A stretch of DNA of 64,000 nucleotides from Natronosporangium hydrolyticum (GTDB taxonomy: Bacteria > Actinomycetota > Actinomycetes > Mycobacteriales > Micromonosporaceae), in NCBI RefSeq assembly GCF_016925615.1, contig NZ_CP070499.1, forward strand, positions 930,001-994,000, read 5' to 3'. Positions 56,713 to 64,000 of the stretch are shown piece by piece. How positions within the stretch are numbered: position 1 is the stretch's first letter; the number at the start of each line of letters is the position of its first letter. Under the pieces are notes generated by a model. The model was not told the origin of the DNA. It worked only from the letters and a program-made list of their open reading frames with translations, and made no database searches. The position numbers and the translations under genes were made by a program.

Positions 56713-59152
56713 TGTCAGCGTCCTCGAAGAGTCCGTAGGGGGCAGGCTCGACGGCCTCGATCCGGGCGAGGGCGAACATCCGCTCGTCTTCGCGAAGGTG
56801 GCACCACGCGAACAGGTGCCCGCCGTCCAGCTCGGCGCTGTCGATGACGCGCATGCTAGTCCGACCCTGGGCGTCGGTGTAGCTGATGGTTACCGGGTCA
56901 CCGGTGGTCAGCGCCGTCTCTAGCAGTCGCCGTTCGGCCTTGGTCAGGTGGTTGGCGGCGCTCGCCAGCCGCGACGAGAGGTCCGGCCGCCGGCCGCGCG
57001 CCGCGCTGGCCCCCGGTGACCGTGGTCGTGGGGCGCTGGTGGGCAGCGGCGCGGCCAGCAGCCGGCGGGCGAGCGACTCCGGCGACTCTGGTTCCCGGGG
57101 TCCCGGCAACGGGTGCGGCGGTTGCCCCCGGCGTGGCTCGGGCGCGCGCCGCTGCGGGGGCCGACCGAACTGGGGTACCCCATCGGCGGACTCACCGACC
57201 GGGGCGTAGCCCGCGGTGCGCAGCGCGGCGAGCACCTCGGCGGGCGGGGCGGCGGCGGTGAGTACGCCGGGCGCGATCGTCGTCAACCGGAGGGCTTTGA
57301 GCGCCTTCGCCCCGGCGAGTTCGGCGGCGAGGGCCTCGTCTTCGACTCGGAGTACGCTGCTGGCCTCCCGTACCCGGATCTTGCCGTGGCGGCGGGCGAT
57401 GTCGTGCACGAGATAGGTCAGGGGTTGTGGCAGGGCGTTGCCGACCGCGCGGCCGGTCAGCTGGTCCAGCAGCAGGGCCGGCTGGTGTCCGGTGTCGAGC
57501 GCCCGGCGTACCGATCCGGCGGTGAATCGCCAGGTGGTCGCGCCGCCGCCGGATTCGCGGTCGGCTGCGTCGTCGAGCAACCGGGCCAGCTCCGGGTCGG
57601 GTACGCCGGGTACCACTGCGGTCAGGTCAGCTTGGAAGACCGCTTCGGTGCTGGTCGGGGGAAGTAGCTCGCGGTACGCGTCGGCCAGCTCGGCGGGCGA
57701 ACCGGCGTGGAGCGGTGCCACGAGCACAGTGGCCGCACCGTGGGCGACCGCGCCGAGGTGGCTGGCTTCCCGCCAGGCGGCGGCGATCAGCTCCGTGGTC
57801 ATCGGGTCGGGGGGAAGCCGCAGCGGTGCCAGCCATCGGACCGGTTCGGTCAGCGCCTGCGGATCGCGGACCGCCTGTCCGGATGGGAGGGTTCCCAGGA
57901 AGGTCAGGAGGAGGTGCCGGGCGAGCGCGGCGACCGGGCCGCGGTGGTCGCGGATCAGCGCCGGGGGCGGCTTCTCTCCGATCACGTCGGGGTCGAGCAT
58001 CGGGCTGGCCGGTAGCGCCAGCCACGCCGGCAGCAGCGCGGCGAGCCGGTCGGCCGGCGCATGGTCGGCCCACTGGTCGTAGCGGGCGCTGGGAAGTAAC
58101 TCGCCGCCCCCGCTGCGGTCCGGTACGACGGTGAGCAGTTCGGCTTCGTAGGCCACCTCCAGCCACAGGCGTACCACCGGTGTGGTGAGTTGTGTGGCCT
58201 TGGCGAGCCGGCGGAGTTCTTTGACGCCGACGCCGCCGGATTTGAGCATCACTGGGGGTGTCTCGGCCACCGTGTCGAGTACCGCGTCGAGCGATTGCAG
58301 GGCGATGCCGCTGACGGCGCCGGCCTCGTTGCTGACGATTTCGGGCGCGACTGTGCTCAGTGGCACCGTGGGGTGGTGCGGGGAGAATGGCGCGCGCCAG
58401 TCTGGTCCGCGTAGCGCGAGGCCTACCTCGCGGGGTAATTGGTGGCTCCCCCACGGGTCGGTTAGTACCAGGCCGTGCTGGGCAGCCCACACCAGCTCCG
58501 AAGCCAATCGTGGGCTGGTGTACCAGCCGTGGGCGTGGCTTGGTTCGGGGCCGGCCTGGTCGAGTCGGAGCAGCTCCGCGCGGACCGCCGGTTCGGCGTT
58601 GTCGAGGATTCGCTGGATCTGGCCAGGGTCGGCGAGGGCGGTGCTGATACTGGTGACCAGCTGCTTGGCCCGGCCGCTCGCGGGTAGGCCCAGCGCGCGG
58701 GCGATGGGGCGGAGTTGCTCGACCGGGTAGCGGGTGAGCAGCGTCGCCGCGGGCAGACCGAGACCGAGCGGGGCGGAGAAGGCGCGATAGCAGGGTTCGA
58801 CCATCCGGAGTACGCCGGCGCCCGGGTCGAACCACGCCAGCCCGGCGTCGGCGAGCCGATCGAGGGCCGCGGCGAGGTCGGCGTCGTCGGTTGGGCGCCC
58901 GAGCCAGTCGGCGAGCGCGGCGGGGTCGCCTCCGTCGGGCTCCAGCAGCTGCAGGACCTCGACGACCTGAATGGCCGGTGTTGGGAGGCGGCGGAGCGCG
59001 GCGGCGACAGTGCTGGGGTGGGCGAGGCGGTCGGCGAGCTCCAGGAGGTTAGTTGGCGCCGGCGGCAGGGAACCCTCTGGCCGGTGGGTCAGGAGGGTGG
59101 TGAGCTGCGCCGGGGAGCGCGAGCATAGCCAGTCGGCGAAGGTGGCGGCCAC
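56705..59152 (-). CDS. Helicase-associated protein (Rv0862c-like)
   Basis: 815 aa. N-terminal and middle parts match the helicase XPB/Ssl2 N-terminal-like family (PF13625, Helicase_C_3) and the tail (ISYTDAQGRTSMRVIDSAELDGGHLFAWCHLREDERMFALARIEAVE) is WYL-domain-like; I show the motif in words: a WYL-type fold at about residues 740-805. There is no Walker motif, so it is not a helicase itself. In mycobacteria its relative lies beside the XPB helicase gene; here that neighbour is missing. GTG 59152 lies 6 nt from TAGGGT. Confidence 0.82.
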
Positions 59153-59631
59153 GGTGCCACCCTAATGCCCGGCCTGCGCGGGGGCGCCGGGCCGGGCTTC
59201 GGCGACACGCCGGCGCCATCCTGGACCGGCGCCGCACAATATGCCCTATATGCAACAATTAGCACAGGGTGGGGAAACCTCCGATTCGGCGGATCGCGGG
59301 CCGCCTGCCGAGGTTCGGCAGGCGGGTCGATTGAGTGTGCGGAATGGGCGAGTCGGGGGTAGCCACTGTGGCGGGTGGGTCAGATGTCGGATTCGGGGTG
59401 AGGCCGGGGCGGTTCTGTCGCGCGCTTGTGGCGGGAGCCGCGGGGCGGGTTGAGGGTGCCGGAGAATGGGCCGGTGCCCTCGGTGGTCTGTGCCCAAAAG
59501 TCGGCGCTGGGTGACGATTCCGTTTCTGTCGGGGACAGTCGGCGCCAGACGGTTCACTGTAGAGGGGCTACTGTGGAGAAAATTCCCGGAAATAGTGGAC
59601 AGCTCGCCGAAAGCGTGGCAACGTATGAAGC
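59153..59631. other. Long intergenic region before padR
   Basis: 479 bp. TAGGGT (minus strand, 59159-59164) is the -10 box of the helicase-associated gene. A perfect hairpin CCGCCTGCCG-5 nt-CGGCAGGCGG spans 59301-59325. A short AT-rich patch at about 59240-59270 stands out in this GC-rich DNA and could hold a promoter. I see no convincing ORF; ORFs of 60-100 codons here lack ribosome sites and conserved sequence. Confidence 0.5.
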
Positions 59632-60147
59632 ATGGCTCAGACTGGAATTAACGCAACGGCAGCAGCCCTGCTCGGTCTGTTGCACGATGGGCAGATGACT
59701 GGTGGCCAGTTGATGGCCACGGCGGAGGAGCGACTCGGGCGCTACTGGTCGATGACCCGTAGCCAGGTCTACCGGGAGCTGCCAGCTTTGGCGGAGCTCG
59801 GTTACGTGAAACTCGGCAAGCCGGGTCCGCGCTCCAGCCAACCGTATTCGATCACCCCGGCGGGTAAGCGAGCTTTCGTCCGGTGGCTGACCGAAGATCC
59901 GGGCCGTGACACCTTGCGCAACTCGGTGGCGCTGAAGGTCGCCTTCGGTGACAAGCAGTCGTCGGCGCAGCTTCGCAAACTGCAGGAGTCCGCGGTCGAA
60001 TACCACAACCAGGAGCTGGCGCGGAGTCGCGACCAAGCGAAGGAGGCCAAGAAGGAGGGCGACGAGTACGGCGCGACCGCGCTCGAATTCGCGATCGGGT
60101 ATCACAAGGCGGCGCTCGCCTGGCTCAAGAACGTCCCCGCGAAGTAG
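59632..60147 (+). CDS. PadR family transcriptional regulator
   Basis: 171 aa. N-terminal winged helix (ALLGLLHDGQMTGGQLM, then TRSQVYRELPALAELGYV) and a C-terminal helical dimerisation domain of the PadR-like (Vir/AphA) kind with the charged stretch ARSRDQAKEAKKEGDEY. Target unknown; the long upstream region may be its operator. Confidence 0.9.
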   Translation: MAQTGINATAAALLGLLHDGQMTGGQLMATAEERLGRYWSMTRSQVYRELPALAELGYVKLGKPGPRSSQPYSITPAGKRAFVRWLTEDPGRDTLRNSVALKVAFGDKQSSAQLRKLQESAVEYHNQELARSRDQAKEAKKEGDEYGATALEFAIGYHKAALAWLKNVPAK

Positions 60148-60202
60148 GTCAGCGGACGGGTCACCGAGGCGGCGGGTCAGCGTGCTCACCGACTATCACG
60201 GG

Positions 60203-60208
60203 TAGGGT
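60203..60208 (+). promoter_or_regulatory. -10 box of prfB
   Basis: TAGGGT, 8 nt, GTG 60217. Confidence 0.4.
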
Positions 60209-60216
60209 TGGTCGGC

Positions 60217-61338
60217 GTGAACGCAGTTGACTTTTCCGACCAGCTCCAGCGCCTCGACACCACCTTGCAGGGCATCGAGGCGGTGCTCGATCTGACGGAG
60301 CTGCGGTCACAGCGCGCCGCGCTCGAGCGTGAGGCGGCGGCCCCGGGTTTGTGGGACGACCAGGCCAACGCGCAGCAGGTGACCTCCCGACTGTCACACG
60401 TGAACGGGGAGATTTCTCGGCTGGAAGGGCTCCGCCGACAGGTGGACGACGCCAAGGTGTTGCTGGAGTTGGCCGACGCCGAGCAGGATGCCGGGTCGTT
60501 GGCTGAGGTGGAAGCGGAGATCGGCGCCTTGACCAGGGCGATCGAGGCGTTGGAGACGCGGACGCTGCTCTCCGGTGAGTACGACGAGCGGGAAGCATTG
60601 GTGGCGATCAGGGCCGGCGCCGGTGGGGTCGACGCGGCCGACTTCGCCGAGATGCTGCTGCGGATGTATCTGCGGTGGGCGGAGCGGCGGGGCTTCGCCA
60701 CTGAGGTCTACGACACGTCGTACGCGGAGGAGGCGGGGCTGAAATCGGCCACGTTCGCGGTCAAGGCGCCGTACGCCTACGGCACCCTGAGCATCGAGTC
60801 GGGCACCCACCGGTTGGTGCGGATCAGCCCCTTCGACAACCAGGGGCGGCGCCAGACCAGCTTCGCCGGCGTCGAGGTGTTGCCGGTGGTCGAGCAGACC
60901 GACCGGATCGAGATCCCGGAGACCGAGCTGCGGATCGATGTCTTCCGTTCCTCGGGGCCGGGTGGGCAGAGCGTCAACACCACCGATTCGGCGGTGCGGA
61001 TCACGCATCTGCCGACCGGGATCGTGGTCAGCTGCCAGAACGAGAAGTCGCAGCTGCAGAACCGGGCGGCGGCGATGCGGGTGCTGCAGGCCCGGTTGCT
61101 GGAGCGTAAGCGGGCCGAGGAGCAGGCAGCGATGAAGGAGCTACGGACCGACGCTGCCGGCTCCTGGGGGGATCAGATGCGTTCGTACGTCCTCCACCCG
61201 TACCAGATGGTGAAGGACCTTCGGACCGAGTTTGAGACCGGCAACCCGACCGCGGTCTTCGACGGCGACATCGACTCGTTCATCGAGGCCGGTATCCGGT
61301 GGCGTCGGCAGCAGCAGCTCACCGCGAGTGCAAGCTGA
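60217..61338 (+). CDS. prfB: Peptide chain release factor 2
   Basis: Terminates translation at UGA and UAA. 373 aa, with the stop-recognition tripeptide SPF (204-206) and GGQ (249-251). The gene is one continuous frame, so it lacks the programmed +1 frameshift of E. coli prfB. Followed by a strong hairpin terminator, then ftsEX. Confidence 0.97.
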   Translation: MNAVDFSDQLQRLDTTLQGIEAVLDLTELRSQRAALEREAAAPGLWDDQANAQQVTSRLSHVNGEISRLEGLRRQVDDAKVLLELADAEQDAGSLAEVEAEIGALTRAIEALETRTLLSGEYDEREALVAIRAGAGGVDAADFAEMLLRMYLRWAERRGFATEVYDTSYAEEAGLKSATFAVKAPYAYGTLSIESGTHRLVRISPFDNQGRRQTSFAGVEVLPVVEQTDRIEIPETELRIDVFRSSGPGGQSVNTTDSAVRITHLPTGIVVSCQNEKSQLQNRAAAMRVLQARLLERKRAEEQAAMKELRTDAAGSWGDQMRSYVLHPYQMVKDLRTEFETGNPTAVFDGDIDSFIEAGIRWRRQQQLTASAS

Positions 61339-61387
61339 CGCCGAGTCGCTGCCGGCTGGGCAAATCGGACGATATGGGGTGGCGGCG

Positions 61388-61413
61388 GGGCCCCGGTAGC
61401 AGTACCGGGGCCC
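61388..61413 (+). terminator. Terminator of prfB
   Basis: GGGCCCCGGTA-GCAG-TACCGGGGCCC, an 11-bp perfect stem 50 nt behind the stop. Confidence 0.75.
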
Positions 61414-61453
61414 ACGCCCTACGCCGGGGCTATGGTCCGGGCGCGGGTGTGCG

Positions 61454-61459
61454 TAGACT
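61454..61459 (+). promoter_or_regulatory. -10 box of ftsEX
   Basis: TAGACT, 8 nt, GTG 61468. Confidence 0.45.
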
Positions 61460-61467
61460 CTCCTCCC

Positions 61468-62148
61468 GTGATTCGCCTTGAGCGTGTGACCAAGACCTAT
61501 CCGAAGGCGGCGCGGCCCTCCCTGGACAACGTGGACGTCGCCATCGACAAGGGTGACTTCGTGTTCTTTATCGGGCCCTCCGGCTCGGGTAAGTCCACGA
61601 TCATCAAACTATTGCTGCGGGAGATCACCCCGACTAAGGGGCGGGTGGTGGTCAACAACCGCGATGTCGGATCGATGCGGTCCTGGCGGATTCCCACTTT
61701 CCGCCGGTCGATCGGGTGCGTGTTCCAAGACTTCCGGCTGCTGCCCAACCGGACCGCGTACGAGAACGTCGCCTTCGCGCTCGAGGTGATCGGGAGGTCG
61801 CAGTCGGTCGCCCGGCGGGTGGTGCCGGAGGTGCTGGAGCTGGTCGGGCTCGGCGGTAAGGAGCACCGCTACCCGCACGAACTCTCCGGTGGTGAACAGC
61901 AGCGGGTCGCGGTGGCCCGGGCGTTCGTGAACCGGCCACTGGTGCTGCTGGCGGACGAGCCGACCGGGAACCTCGACCCCGACACCTCGATCGAGATCAT
62001 GCGACTGCTGGACCGGATCAACCGGACCGGCACGACTGTGGTGATGGTCACCCACGACTCCAACATCGTCAACCAGATGCGTCGCCGGGTCGTTGAGATC
62101 GAGAGCGGTCGCATCGTTCGGGACCAGCCGCGAGGAGTGTACGGCTAG
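61468..62148 (+). CDS. ftsE: Cell division ATP-binding protein FtsE
   Basis: 226-aa ATPase of the FtsEX complex, which activates cell-wall hydrolases during division. Walker A GPSGSGKS (36-43), signature [15 protein letters not shown] and Walker [13 protein letters not shown]. ftsX starts directly after the stop. Confidence 0.96.
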   Translation: MIRLERVTKTYPKAARPSLDNVDVAIDKGDFVFFIGPSGSGKSTIIKLLLREITPTKGRVVVNNRDVGSMRSWRIPTFRRSIGCVFQDFRLLPNRTAYENVAFALEVIGRSQSVARRVVPEVLELVGLGGKEHRYPHELSGGEQQRVAVARAFVNRPLVLLADEPTGNLDPDTSIEIMRLLDRINRTGTTVVMVTHDSNIVNQMRRRVVEIESGRIVRDQPRGVYG

Positions 62149-63024
62149 ATGCGCGCGAAGTACGTCTTTACTGAGGCGGCGCTCGGGCTGTGGCGGAACG
62201 TCACCATGACGGTGGCGATGATCATCACCATGGCGGTCTCTCTGACCATGCTCGGCGCCAGTGGTCTGTTGTTCCTCCAGGTCGACAAGATCAAGGACCT
62301 CTACTACGACCAGATCCAGGTCTCGATCTTCCTGAGCCCCGAGGTGTCGGACGAGGAACGAACCGAGCTGGAGCAGACGCTCGCGACCGATCCGTTGGTC
62401 GCCGACTACTTCTACGAAACCCAGGAAGAGGCGTACGAGCAGTTCCGGGCGCTCTTCGCCGACCAGCCGGACCTGATCGAGGCAGTGGGGCCAGAGTCGC
62501 TACCGGAGTCGTTCCGGGTTCGGCTGACCGACCCGGAGCGCTTCCAGGAGATCGACGCCCGTTACAGCGCGGTGCCGGGGATCAGCGAGATCGTCGACCA
62601 GGAAGAGCTCGTCAGCGAGATCTTCTCGGTGCTGACGGCGGTGCAGACCATGGCGCTGGTCGGCGCGGCGGTGATGGCGGCGGCGGCGATGATGCTGGTG
62701 GCGAACGTGATTCAAGTCGCGGCGTATAGCAAACGCCGCGAAGTGTCGGTGATGAAACTGGTCGGAGCGCCGAACTGGTTCATCCAGACGCCGTTCGTGT
62801 TGGAGGCGATGGTCGCCGGCCTACTCGGTGCGATCCTGGCCTTCGGTGCGCTGGCCGCCGGTAAGGCTTTCCTGATCGACGGGCCGCTTTCACCATTGGC
62901 CGATCTGCTTACGCCGGTGCCCTGGCGCAACGTGATCCTGACCTTGCCGGCGCTGGCCGGGGTCGGAGCGTTGGTGAGCGCGATTACCGGCTGGCTCACC
63001 TTGCGCTTCTACCTCCGGAAGTAG
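62149..63024 (+). CDS. ftsX: Cell division protein FtsX
   Basis: 291 aa: a short cytosolic head, one helix (about 20-45), an extracellular domain (about 46-170, with YFYETQEEAYEQFRALF typical of the actinobacterial hydrolase-contact domain) and three more helices. In mycobacteria this domain activates the hydrolase RipC. Possible clients here are the M23 proteins. Confidence 0.95.
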   Translation: MRAKYVFTEAALGLWRNVTMTVAMIITMAVSLTMLGASGLLFLQVDKIKDLYYDQIQVSIFLSPEVSDEERTELEQTLATDPLVADYFYETQEEAYEQFRALFADQPDLIEAVGPESLPESFRVRLTDPERFQEIDARYSAVPGISEIVDQEELVSEIFSVLTAVQTMALVGAAVMAAAAMMLVANVIQVAAYSKRREVSVMKLVGAPNWFIQTPFVLEAMVAGLLGAILAFGALAAGKAFLIDGPLSPLADLLTPVPWRNVILTLPALAGVGALVSAITGWLTLRFYLRK

Positions 63025-63113
63025 CCCCCCCGGGTCCGGTCCGGAAATCGCCACCGTCCGGGCCGGACCCGAGGTAACATGGCCGGTCGCGTCGTACGAG
63101 AGGATGGCTGGCG

Positions 63114-63590
63114 GTGGCACGGGAACCAGAGCGCAAGCTGGTCGCGTCGAATCGGAAGGCTCGACACGACTACGCCATTCTCGACACGTACGAGGCGGGG
63201 ATCGCGCTCACCGGCACCGAGGTGAAATCGTTGCGGGCCGGCCGCGCTTCGCTGGTGGACGCCTTCGCGCAAGAGTCGAACGGCGAGATCTGGCTGCACC
63301 AGCTGCACATTCCGGAGTATTCGATGGGCACGTGGACCAATCATGCTCCGCGGCGGACCCGGAAGCTGCTGCTTCACCGCGGGGAGATCAACCGGATGGT
63401 CGGCAAGTTGCGGGATCCGGGTATCACCATGGTGCCGCTGACCCTCTACTTCGCAAATGGCTGGGCCAAGGTGGAGCTGGCGCTGGTACGGGGGAAGCGC
63501 TCCTACGACAAGCGGCAGGACTTAGCGCGCCGGGACGCCGACCGAGAGATCGCCCGAGCGGTGGGTAGACGCGCCAAGGGCAAGGAGTAG
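63114..63590 (+). CDS. smpB: SsrA-binding protein SmpB
   Basis: 158-aa partner of tmRNA in ribosome rescue: [27 protein letters not shown], and the basic C-terminal tail [19 protein letters not shown] 63114 follows GAGAGGATG. The tmRNA gene itself is not in the 91 nt behind it. Confidence 0.96.
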   Translation: MAREPERKLVASNRKARHDYAILDTYEAGIALTGTEVKSLRAGRASLVDAFAQESNGEIWLHQLHIPEYSMGTWTNHAPRRTRKLLLHRGEINRMVGKLRDPGITMVPLTLYFANGWAKVELALVRGKRSYDKRQDLARRDADREIARAVGRRAKGKE

Positions 63591-63601
63591 CCCAATCCGA
63601 C

Positions 63602-63634
63602 CTATCGGGGCGACCCACGCGGTCACCCCGATAG
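63602..63634 (+). terminator. Terminator of smpB
   Basis: CTATCGGGG pairs with CCCCGATAG, extended by GACC/GGTC across one mismatch; 12 nt behind the stop. Confidence 0.7.
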
Positions 63635-63642
63635 CAGACAGT

Positions 63643-63675
63643 CGTGATGCGTCACGCCGTCATCCGACATATATT
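63643..63675 (+). promoter_or_regulatory. Promoter of the SRPBCC gene with operator-like repeat
   Basis: TATATT (63670-63675) is a near-consensus -10 box, 6 nt before ATG 63682. The inverted repeat CGTGA-TGCG-TCACG (63643-63656) covers the -35 region and may be an operator. Confidence 0.5.
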
Positions 63676-63681
63676 CGCGCA

Positions 63682-64000
63682 ATGGCCGAGCTGCGGCTCC
63701 ACTTCGATCTCGCGCACCCCCGGCAGCGGGTGTGGCGGGCGCTGACCGAGCCGTGGCTGCTCGGCCAATGGTTCATGGCCACCGACCTGGCACCCCGCGA
63801 GGGCAGCGAGTTCGAGCTGGATCCGGGGACCCGGCCGGGCTTTCTCGGCCCGATCACCGGGGAGGTGGTGACCGTCGCCGCCCCGGACGAGTTGGTGATG
63901 CGGTGGCAGGCAGAGAAGCTCCACACCCGGGTGAGTTGGCAGCTGCTCCCTTCCGGCGACGCGTGCCGGCTGGTGCTGGTGCAGAGCGGCTTCATCGGCG
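63682..64000 (+). CDS. SRPBCC / AHSA1 family protein, cut by the window end
   Basis: The first 106 codons of a START-like domain protein: LRLHFDLAHPRQRVWRALTE, LGQWFMATDLAPREG and MRWQAE are typical of AHSA1/polyketide-cyclase-like proteins. Ligand unknown. The frame is open to the last base, so the gene continues outside. Confidence 0.85.
   Translation, partial: MAELRLHFDLAHPRQRVWRALTEPWLLGQWFMATDLAPREGSEFELDPGTRPGFLGPITGEVVTVAAPDELVMRWQAEKLHTRVSWQLLPSGDACRLVLVQSGFIG

Noticed and set aside
60217-60320. Programmed frameshift in prfB
   Set aside because: One continuous frame from GTG to stop; no internal TGA slip site.
63591-63681. tmRNA gene behind smpB
   Set aside because: Only 91 nt are available, occupied by a terminator and a promoter.

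Overview
This 64 kb window is a piece of a high-GC actinobacterial chromosome. The codon use, many GTG starts, TANNNT -10 boxes placed 6-8 nt before start codons, and the gene order all point that way. Three blocks match gene orders I know from Mycobacterium tuberculosis: guaB-guaB3-(GMC oxidase, choD-like)-guaA; chorismate mutase-uvrD/pcrA-M23 peptidase-sucC-sucD-DUF6350-purN-purH (Rv0948c to Rv0957); and prfB-ftsE-ftsX-smpB. My best guess for the family is Micromonosporaceae, from general gene content and from palindromic repeats with GATCATG ends. That guess is inference, not a database result.

Layout. 1-2775: guaB and guaB3. 2.78-16.5 kb: an accessory block splitting the guaB/guaA locus. 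It holds an M1 lipoprotein peptidase, a 16-bp repeat array, a DUF234-type ATPase, a winged-helix protein, an acidic protein, and a single-strand gene train made of an 878-aa WXG-like protein, six paralogous lipoproteins in three A/B sets and a membrane-anchored beta-propeller. A divergent 121-aa Esx-like gene faces the train. 16.5-21 kb: methyltransferase, GMC oxidase, Uma2 nuclease, guaA. 21-30 kb: PspC protein, two double-Nudix proteins, pssA and an unusual psd fusion, a PspC/toastrack operon and a PspC histidine kinase with its LuxR regulator. 30-45 kb: a chorismate mutase whose transcript begins with a Phe/Tyr-rich leader peptide and terminator (a classic attenuator layout), pcrA, two M23 peptidases, a B12-binding protein, sucCD, DUF6350, two small DUF4190 proteins, purN-purH-folD and a third M23-like secreted protein. 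45-56.7 kb: mdh, cutA, a DUF418 membrane protein, a two-component system, a HEPN pair, ung, icd, an M48 peptidase operon and galT. 56.7-64 kb: a helicase-associated protein, PadR regulator, prfB, ftsEX, smpB and a truncated SRPBCC gene.

Metabolic logic. guaB/guaB3/guaA and purN/purH/folD serve purine synthesis, sucCD/mdh/icd the TCA cycle, pssA/psd phosphatidylethanolamine synthesis, and ftsEX with three M23 proteins cell-wall hydrolysis.

Most promising for new biology: the WXG-like protein with its mosaic six-lipoprotein array (7.8-16.5 kb), and the chorismate mutase attenuator (30.25-30.43 kb). Next come the GATCATG palindromes, the 16-bp array at 4.25-4.35 kb, the 30-bp minisatellite behind sucD and the HEPN pair.
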